This document shows positions 58,645 to 64,000 of a DNA stretch of 64,000 bases, in pieces; within the stretch, counting starts at the first letter, position 1; each line of letters opens with the position of its first letter. Origin of the DNA: Pseudomonas sp. KU43P (GTDB lineage Bacteria > Pseudomonadota > Gammaproteobacteria > Pseudomonadales > Pseudomonadaceae). Made by a program: the position numbers and the translations under genes. The stretch lies in assembly GCF_033095865.1 (NCBI RefSeq), contig NZ_AP019365.1, positions 1 through 64,000 on the forward strand. Reading direction: 5' to 3'. A model generated the notes under the pieces. That model did not search any database. It was not told the DNA's origin and was given only the letters and a program-made list of their open reading frames with translations.

Positions 58645-60234
58645 ATGAGTGCAGTGATCGACGACCACGCCCACGGCCATGAGCATGCGCATGGCCCCGC
58701 CAAAGGCCTGATGCGCTGGGTGCTGACCACCAACCACAAGGACATCGGCACGATGTACCTGTGGTTCAGCTTCATGATGTTCCTGCTCGGCGGCTCGTTC
58801 GCCATGGTGATACGCGCCGAGCTGTTCCAGCCCGGGCTGCAGATCGTGGAGCCGGCGTTCTTCAACCAGATGACCACCATGCATGGCCTGATCATGGTGT
58901 TCGGTGCGGTGATGCCGGCCTTCGTCGGCCTGGCCAACTGGATGATCCCGCTGATGATCGGGGCACCGGACATGGCCTTGCCGCGGATGAACAACTTCAG
59001 CTTCTGGCTATTGCCGGCGGCGTTTCTGCTGCTGGTCTCGACCCTGTTCACCCCGGGCGGCGGGCCGAACTTCGGTTGGACCTTCTACGCCCCGCTGTCG
59101 ACCACCTACGCCCCGGCCAGCGTGACCTTCTTCATCTTCGCCATCCACCTCATGGGCATCAGCTCGATCATGGGTGCGATCAACGTGATCGCTACCATCC
59201 TCAACCTGCGCGCGCCCGGCATGACCCTGATGAAAATGCCCCTGTTCGTCTGGACCTGGCTGATTACCGCATTCCTGCTGATTGCGGTGATGCCGGTGCT
59301 GGCGGGCGTGGTGACCATGATGCTGATGGACATCCACTTCGGCACCAGCTTCTTCAGCGCCGCCGGGGGCGGTGACCCGGTACTGTTCCAGCACGTGTTC
59401 TGGTTCTTCGGCCATCCCGAGGTGTACATCATGATCCTGCCGGCCTTCGGTGCGGTCAGTTCGATCATCCCGGCGTTCTCGCGCAAGCCGCTGTTCGGCT
59501 ACACCTCGATGGTCTATGCCACCGGAGCGATTGCCTTCCTGTCGTTCATCGTCTGGGCTCACCACATGTTCGTGGTCGGCATCCCGGTGGTCGGCGAACT
59601 GTTCTTCATGTATGCCACCATGCTGATCGCCGTACCCACTGGGGTGAAGGTGTTCAACTGGGTCAGCACCATGTGGGAAGGTTCGCTGACCTTCGAGACG
59701 CCGATGCTGTTCGCCATCGCCTTCGTCATCCTGTTCACCATCGGTGGCTTCTCGGGGCTGATGCTGGCAATCGCTCCGGCCGACTTCCAGTACCACGACA
59801 CCTACTTCGTGGTGGCGCATTTCCACTACGTGCTGGTGCCGGGGGCGATCTTCGGCATCTTCGCCTCGGCCTATTACTGGCTGCCGAAGTGGACCGGGCA
59901 CATGTATGACGAAACCCTTGGCAAGCTGCACTTCTGGCTGTCGTTCATCGGTATGAACATGGCCTTCTTCCCCATGCATTTCGTTGGCCTGGCCGGCATG
60001 CCGCGGCGGATTCCGGACTATAACCTGCAGTTCGCCGACTTCAACATGGTGTCGTCGATCGGTGCCTTCATGTTCGGCGCCACGCAGATCTTCTTCCTGT
60101 TCATCGTCATCAAGTGCATCCGCGGTGGCGCGCCGGCACCCGCCAAGCCCTGGGATGGCGCCGAGGGCCTGGAGTGGTCGATCCCCTCGCCTGCGCCTTA
60201 CCACACCTTCCAGACACCCCCGGAAGTGAAATAG
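58645..60234 (+). CDS. ctaD: Cytochrome c oxidase subunit I
   Basis: This is the catalytic heme-copper subunit that reduces O2 and pumps protons. The 529-residue product starts MSAVIDDHAHGHEHAHGPAK, with a His-rich N-terminus. It has about 12 membrane segments, the CuB-site WFFGHPEVYIMILPAFGAVS, HHMFVVGIPVVGE, and heme ligands in FVVAHFHYVLVPGAIFGIFA. Confidence 0.98.
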   Translation: MSAVIDDHAHGHEHAHGPAKGLMRWVLTTNHKDIGTMYLWFSFMMFLLGGSFAMVIRAELFQPGLQIVEPAFFNQMTTMHGLIMVFGAVMPAFVGLANWMIPLMIGAPDMALPRMNNFSFWLLPAAFLLLVSTLFTPGGGPNFGWTFYAPLSTTYAPASVTFFIFAIHLMGISSIMGAINVIATILNLRAPGMTLMKMPLFVWTWLITAFLLIAVMPVLAGVVTMMLMDIHFGTSFFSAAGGGDPVLFQHVFWFFGHPEVYIMILPAFGAVSSIIPAFSRKPLFGYTSMVYATGAIAFLSFIVWAHHMFVVGIPVVGELFFMYATMLIAVPTGVKVFNWVSTMWEGSLTFETPMLFAIAFVILFTIGGFSGLMLAIAPADFQYHDTYFVVAHFHYVLVPGAIFGIFASAYYWLPKWTGHMYDETLGKLHFWLSFIGMNMAFFPMHFVGLAGMPRRIPDYNLQFADFNMVSSIGAFMFGATQIFFLFIVIKCIRGGAPAPAKPWDGAEGLEWSIPSPAPYHTFQTPPEVK

Positions 60235-60244
60235 GTATCCGCCC

Positions 60245-60811
60245 ATGAACGGCCAACCGCTAAAACGTCTGGTTCTGCGCCTTCTGATGCTGACGGTAGT
60301 GATGTTCGCCTTCGGCTTCGCCCTGGTGCCGATCTACGACGTGATGTGCAAGGCCTTCGGCATCAATGGCAAGACCGGCGGGCAGTACGAGGGCAGCCAG
60401 GTCAGCGACATCACGCGTTCGGTGCGGGTGCAGTTCATGTCGACCAATGCCAGCGACATGGTCTGGGACTTCTACTCCACCGCCGACCAGCTCGAGGTCA
60501 ACCCGGGTGCGGTCAATCAGATGATCTTCATCGCCCACAACCCGACCGACCGGCCCATGAGCGCCCAGGCCATCCCCAGCATCACCCCGGCCGAGGCGGC
60601 AGCGTACTTTCACAAGACCGAGTGCTTCTGCTTTACCCAGCAGGTGCTGCAGCCCGGCGAACGCATCGAGATGCCGGTGCGCTTCATCGTCGACCGCGAC
60701 CTGCCGGCCAGCGTGAAGCACCTGACACTGGCCTACACCTTGTTCGACATCACCGCTCGCCACCCGCCGGTCGCCCACATCGCGGCGCAGGACGTCCAGG
60801 GCGCCCGTTAA
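60245..60811 (+). CDS. ctaG: Cytochrome c oxidase assembly protein CtaG/Cox11
   Basis: CtaG is a membrane-anchored copper chaperone that delivers CuB to subunit I. The 188-residue product has one N-terminal membrane segment (LVLRLLMLTVVMFAFGFALV) and the copper-binding motif KTECFCFTQQVLQPGE. It starts 10 bp after ctaD. Confidence 0.97.
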   Translation: MNGQPLKRLVLRLLMLTVVMFAFGFALVPIYDVMCKAFGINGKTGGQYEGSQVSDITRSVRVQFMSTNASDMVWDFYSTADQLEVNPGAVNQMIFIAHNPTDRPMSAQAIPSITPAEAAAYFHKTECFCFTQQVLQPGERIEMPVRFIVDRDLPASVKHLTLAYTLFDITARHPPVAHIAAQDVQGAR

Positions 60812-60827
60812 GGGAAGGAGAACAGCA

Positions 60828-61715
60828 ATGGCAAGTCATGAGCACTACTATGTTCCGGCGCAGAGCAAGTGGCCGATCATCGCCACCATCGGCATGTTCA
60901 TCACGGTGTTCGGCCTGGGCACCTGGTTCAATGACCTCAAGGCGGGCCACCCCGACTCCCACGGGCCGCTTATCTTCTTCGTCGGCGCGCTGTTCCTGGC
61001 CTATATGCTGTTCGGCTGGTTCGGCTCGGTGGTCCGGGAAAGCCGTGCTGGGCTCTATAGCCCGCAGCTGGATCGATCGTTCCGCTGGGGCATGAGCTGG
61101 TTCATCTTTTCCGAAGTGATGTTCTTCATGGCCTTTTTCGGCGCGCTGTTCTATGTGCGCGTGCTGGCCGGGCCGTGGCTCGGTGGCGAGGGTGCCAAGG
61201 GGGTCGCGCACATGCTCTGGCCCAGCTTCGAGTTCACCTGGCCGTTGCTGCACACCCCAGACCCGAAACTGTTCCCGCCGCCCAAGGAAGTCATCGACCC
61301 CTGGCACCTGCCGCTGATCAACACCATCCTGCTGGTCAGTTCGAGCGTGACCATCACCATCGCCCACCATGCCCTGCGGCGTGACCATCGCGGTGCCTTG
61401 AAGCTGTGGATGGCGCTGACCATTGTGCTGGGTATCAGCTTCATCATCCTGCAGGCCTACGAGTACCACGAGGCCTACACCAAGCTGGGGCTGACTCTGG
61501 GTTCGGGGATCTATGGCGCGACCTTCTTCATGCTCACCGGCTTCCACGGTGCCCACGTGACGCTGGGCACCATCATCCTGATCGTCATGTTCGTGCGCAT
61601 CCTGCGCGGGCATTTCAACCCTGAGAAACACTTCGGCTTCGAAGCGGCAAGCTGGTACTGGCACTTCGTCGATGTGGTGTGGGTGGGGCTGTTCATCTTT
61701 GTATATGTGCTCTAG
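60828..61715 (+). CDS. coxC: Cytochrome c oxidase subunit III
   Basis: The 295-residue membrane subunit has about seven membrane segments. Typical sequences are WGMSWFIFSEVMFFMAFFGA, QAYEYHEAYTKLGLTLGSGI and FHGAHVTLGTIILIVMFVRI, and it ends ASWYWHFVDVVWVGLFIFVY. The ribosome site is AAGGAG. A REP half-site follows the stop. Confidence 0.98.
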   Translation: MASHEHYYVPAQSKWPIIATIGMFITVFGLGTWFNDLKAGHPDSHGPLIFFVGALFLAYMLFGWFGSVVRESRAGLYSPQLDRSFRWGMSWFIFSEVMFFMAFFGALFYVRVLAGPWLGGEGAKGVAHMLWPSFEFTWPLLHTPDPKLFPPPKEVIDPWHLPLINTILLVSSSVTITIAHHALRRDHRGALKLWMALTIVLGISFIILQAYEYHEAYTKLGLTLGSGIYGATFFMLTGFHGAHVTLGTIILIVMFVRILRGHFNPEKHFGFEAASWYWHFVDVVWVGLFIFVYVL

Positions 61716-61728
61716 GGCCCTATCGCCT

Positions 61729-61762
61729 TTGTGGGAGCCGGCTTGCCGGCGATGAGGCCGGT
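61729..61762. repeat. REP element, single intact half-site
   Basis: GGGAGCCGGCTTGCCGGCGA (61733-61752) lies with only a truncated partner, CCCTATCGCC (61718-61729), upstream. It is between coxC and the convergent DUF2909 gene. Confidence 0.8.
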
Positions 61763-61768
61763 ACAGAG

Positions 61769-61972
61769 TCAGAAGGGAGCATGAGATACAAGCTGGCCAC
61801 TGATGAACCCATATGCCACCAGCCCGATGGTCAGGCTGGCCAGGGTGACCCGCACGGTCAATGCCTTGAGTAGGCGGGTCGAGTTTTCATCGTCCTTGAC
61901 CAGAAACACCAGGCCACTGAACAGGCTGGCAACCGTGGCCAACAGCATCAGGACAATCGCGGCCTTGAGCAT
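61769..61972 (-). CDS. Twin transmembrane protein (DUF2909)
   Basis: The 67-residue protein has two membrane segments (AIVLMLLATVASLFSGLVFL and ALTVRVTLASLTIGLVAYGF) joined by a charged loop VKDDENSTR. It matches the small DUF2909 family found within cytochrome oxidase clusters. It is on the opposite strand to the cox genes. A role in oxidase assembly is a guess from context. Confidence 0.88.
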   Translation of the reverse strand: MLKAAIVLMLLATVASLFSGLVFLVKDDENSTRLLKALTVRVTLASLTIGLVAYGFISGQLVSHAPF

Positions 61973-61999
61973 GGCGACAACTCCAGGGAGATGCAGAGA

Positions 62000-62008
62000 T
62001 GTGGATAA
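62000..62008 (-). promoter_or_regulatory. DnaA box between DUF2909 and SURF1 genes
   Basis: A perfect box (TGTGGATAA on plus) lies midway in the 64-bp divergent gap, close to a TATAG sequence that could be a -10 for the SURF1 gene. Confidence 0.55.
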
Positions 62009-62036
62009 GTATAGCGTTTGACCTGGCGAGCCTCCG

Positions 62037-62780
62037 ATGAGGCCTTTTCGCCCCGGCTGGATACCAACCCTGGTGGTGCTTGCGCTGCTGCCGGGGTTGA
62101 TTGCACTGGGCTGCTGGCAACTCGGCCGGGCCGAAGAAAAGCGCGCACTTCTGGATACCTATGCCCAGCGCAATGCTGATGCGCCGCTGGCCACCTCCAT
62201 GCTGCTGCAAGGTGACGACACAGCCTTTCGCCGGGTCCACCTCTACGGCCGCTTCGATGCCGAGCACAGCCTACTGCTGGACAACCGCATGCGTGACGGC
62301 CAGGCCGGTGTCGAGCTGCTGCAACCCTTCCACGATCAGCCGAGCGGCTTGTGGCTGCTGATCAACCGCGGCTGGCTGGCATGGCCGGACCGCCGCGTGC
62401 CGGTGCATTTCGACACCCCGGCCCAGGCACTGGCCCTGGATGCCTCGGTGTACGTGGAGCCCGGCCGTACCTTCCAGCTACGGCCCGACCCGGAGGGCGG
62501 GCAGTGGCCGCACCTGCTGACGGCCATCCACCCTGAACAGCTATGGCAACAGCTGGGCCGCGAAGGTTTTGCCCATGAACTTCGCCTGGAACCTGGCCCG
62601 GCCAGCTATCGCCTGGACTGGCCGGTAGTTGCCTTGGGCCCGGAGAAACACCTGGGCTATGCCGTGCAGTGGTTCGCCCTGGCCACGGCGCTGGTGCTGC
62701 TCTACCTCTACTTCGGCTGGCACAACAGGAAAAAGGAGAATCACCATGGCCGCCGCCACCACTCCACTGGAAGTGCCTGA
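62037..62780 (+). CDS. SURF1-family cytochrome oxidase assembly protein
   Basis: SURF1 (Shy1) proteins help insert heme into subunit I. The 247-residue protein has an N-terminal membrane segment (IPTLVVLALLPGLIALGCWQ), the family motif LGRAEEKRALLDTY, LLDNRMRDGQAGVELLQPFH, and a second membrane segment near the C-terminus (WFALATALVLLYLYFGWHN). Its last 35 bases overlap the next gene and contain that gene's start codon, so coupling is likely. Confidence 0.93.
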   Translation: MRPFRPGWIPTLVVLALLPGLIALGCWQLGRAEEKRALLDTYAQRNADAPLATSMLLQGDDTAFRRVHLYGRFDAEHSLLLDNRMRDGQAGVELLQPFHDQPSGLWLLINRGWLAWPDRRVPVHFDTPAQALALDASVYVEPGRTFQLRPDPEGGQWPHLLTAIHPEQLWQQLGREGFAHELRLEPGPASYRLDWPVVALGPEKHLGYAVQWFALATALVLLYLYFGWHNRKKENHHGRRHHSTGSA

Positions 62781-63330
62781 ACGTCGCAAACCCAAGGCCC
62801 GCGGGCGCTTGCAGCTGATCTTGATCCTGCTGGTGGTGCTCGGCCCGATGATCCTGGCCACCAGCATGTACAAGCTCAAGTTCTGGGTGCCGGACGGTCG
62901 CAGCTATCACGGTGCGATGATCGGTAACGGTCAGACCCGGGCCGATATCGGCATTGCTGGCGAGGATGCGCGCTGGCAATTGCTGGTCAGCGCACCTGCA
63001 ACCTGCGCCGAGGACTGCCAGCAACTGGTGTACCTGGCCCGGCAGATCCAGGTCGGCCTGGGCCGTGATGCAAGCCGTGCCAGCCATGCCCTGGCGGCTG
63101 CCCAGCCATTGAGTGCGGATTACCAGGCGCTGCTGGGGCGTGAGTATCCGCAGTTGCAGCGCTACACCCTGGATGCCCAGCGATATGAGCAAAAGGTCGG
63201 CGAGCCTGGCCCGCAGCTGTGGATTGTCGACCCGCACGGCAACCTGGTGCTGCGCTACGACGCCAAGGTCAACGGCAAGCATGTGCTGGACGACCTGCGC
63301 CACCTGCTCAAGCTGTCCAACATCGGCTAG
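62746..63330 (+). CDS. Membrane-anchored thioredoxin-fold-like protein of the cox operon
   Basis: The 194-residue protein has one N-terminal membrane segment (LQLILILLVVLGPMILATSM). The outer domain contains WQLLVSAPATCAEDCQQLVY (CxxxC pair) and PQLWIVDPHGNLVLRYDAKV. The CxxxC pair and overall layout recall SCO-like copper chaperones. It lies between SURF1 and ctaA genes, supporting a role in oxidase assembly. Exact function is inferred. Confidence 0.7.
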   Translation: MAAATTPLEVPERRKPKARGRLQLILILLVVLGPMILATSMYKLKFWVPDGRSYHGAMIGNGQTRADIGIAGEDARWQLLVSAPATCAEDCQQLVYLARQIQVGLGRDASRASHALAAAQPLSADYQALLGREYPQLQRYTLDAQRYEQKVGEPGPQLWIVDPHGNLVLRYDAKVNGKHVLDDLRHLLKLSNIG

Positions 63331-63339
63331 GAGCCTGTC

Positions 63340-64000
63340 ATGGCCAGACCTGGATTTCGCCTCGCTGTGTTCGCCACCCTGCTGGCCCTGCTGGTCGTCT
63401 TGCTCGGGGCCTACACCCGCCTGACCCACGCTGGCCTTGGCTGCCCCGACTGGCCGGGTTGCTATGGCTTCATCAGCGTACCCAAGACCGACGCCCAGCT
63501 GGCCCATGCCGAATTGCACTTCCCCGAGCACCCGGTGGAAGAAGCCAAGGGCTGGGCCGAGATGGTCCATCGCTACTTCGCCGGCACGCTTGCCGTGGTG
63601 ATCGCCCTGCTGGCCTTCCAGGCGTTGCGGCGCCATGCCCGTGAAGGCCAGCCATATCGACTGCCGGTGCTGTTGCTGGGGGTGGTACTGGCCCAGGCGG
63701 CTTTCGGCATGTGGACGGTGACGCTGAAGCTGTGGCCGCAGGTGGTGACCGCCCACCTGCTCGGCGGCTTCACCACCCTGAGCCTCTTGTTCCTGCTATC
63801 GCTACGTCTATCCCGGGCCTTTGCGCCTTTGCCGAAACTGCCCTTGAGCTTGCGGCGAATAGCAGCCCTGGCACTGCTGGTGGTGATCGGCCAGATCGCC
63901 CTGGGCGGTTGGGTCAGCGCCAACTACGCGGCCGTTGCCTGCATCGACCTGCCCACCTGTCATGGCCAGTGGTGGCCGGCGGCAGACTTCAGCAACGGCT
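63340..64000 (+). CDS. ctaA: Heme A synthase, 3' end beyond the window
   Basis: CtaA/COX15 oxidises heme O to heme A for the oxidase. The frame is open from the ATG (MARPGFRLAVFATLLALLVV) to the window end, about 220 residues. Family motifs are LGAYTRLTHAGLGCPDWPGC, EMVHRYFAGTLAVVIALLAF and the second-half ALGGWVSANYAAVACIDLPT, with heme-ligand His and paired Cys residues. The stop is outside the window. Confidence 0.95.
   Translation, partial: MARPGFRLAVFATLLALLVVLLGAYTRLTHAGLGCPDWPGCYGFISVPKTDAQLAHAELHFPEHPVEEAKGWAEMVHRYFAGTLAVVIALLAFQALRRHAREGQPYRLPVLLLGVVLAQAAFGMWTVTLKLWPQVVTAHLLGGFTTLSLLFLLSLRLSRAFAPLPKLPLSLRRIAALALLVVIGQIALGGWVSANYAAVACIDLPTCHGQWWPAADFSNG

Noticed and set aside
59008..60246. 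412-residue minus-strand frame across ctaD
   Set aside because: It is antisense to subunit I and low in complexity; no motifs.

Overview
The window is a chromosomal segment of a Pseudomonas of the P. putida group. It opens at the dnaA side of the replication origin with dnaA-dnaN-recF-gyrB. The gene order after that, the GC-rich codon use and the repeated REP palindromes (half-site core GCCGGCAAGCCGGC) all fit this group. The species-group call rests on remembered gene order, not on a search.

Layout. 1-6.4 kb: replication initiation and gyrase block. 6.6-9.1 kb: a scarred region with a small membrane protein, remnants of an FAD oxidoreductase, and a sigma-54 regulator of the FisR type whose DNA-binding tail lies next to it on the opposite strand. 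9.1-12.3 kb: sulfide/persulfide oxidation operon (persulfide dioxygenase, sulfide:quinone oxidoreductase-like flavoprotein, TauE/SafE exporter) behind candidate sigma-54 promoters and a cluster of CTGCCA repeats. 12.3-16.8 kb: LysR regulator, GMC dehydrogenase and MFS transporter. 17-33 kb: housekeeping genes (plsC-like, gmhB, glyS, glyQ, tag, lpxL, trkA, rsmB, fmt, def, dprA, tsaC, qor, hemF, aroE), interrupted by a small DUF3077-like gene with an elaborate RNA leader. 33-38.4 kb: SulP transporter and a choline-sulfate unit (choX, betC, LysR). 38.4-42.6 kb: two small genes, then trpBA with divergent trpI. 42.6-47.7 kb: small stress and envelope genes (DUF883, dodecin, two DUF1161, OsmC, paired lipoproteins, a zinc aminopeptidase-like lipoprotein), several with AlgU-type promoter sequences. 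47.8-55.3 kb: phosphatase, gamma- and beta-carbonic anhydrases, prlC, a LexA-box radical SAM gene and a second SulP. 55.3-57.1 kb: an unrecognised 362-residue protein and a conserved hypothetical. 57.4-64 kb: caa3-type cytochrome c oxidase operon (coxB, ctaD, ctaG, coxC, SURF1, ctaA), cut by the window end.

Most notable observations: (i) an inversion with deletion separates the FisR-like sulfide sensor from its helix-turn-helix and destroys its neighbour; (ii) the DUF3077-like gene has a leader of about 190 nt in which one segment can pair either upstream or across the gap between the ribosome binding site and the start codon; (iii) perfect 9-mer DnaA boxes are strongly over-represented, 17 in the window and 12 of them between 23.4 and 37.8 kb; (iv) near-consensus AlgU promoters serve osmC and, back to back, the dodecin and DUF883 genes; (v) a perfect palindromic LexA box lies upstream of the radical SAM gene. 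All calls come from reading the sequence. No database search was possible.
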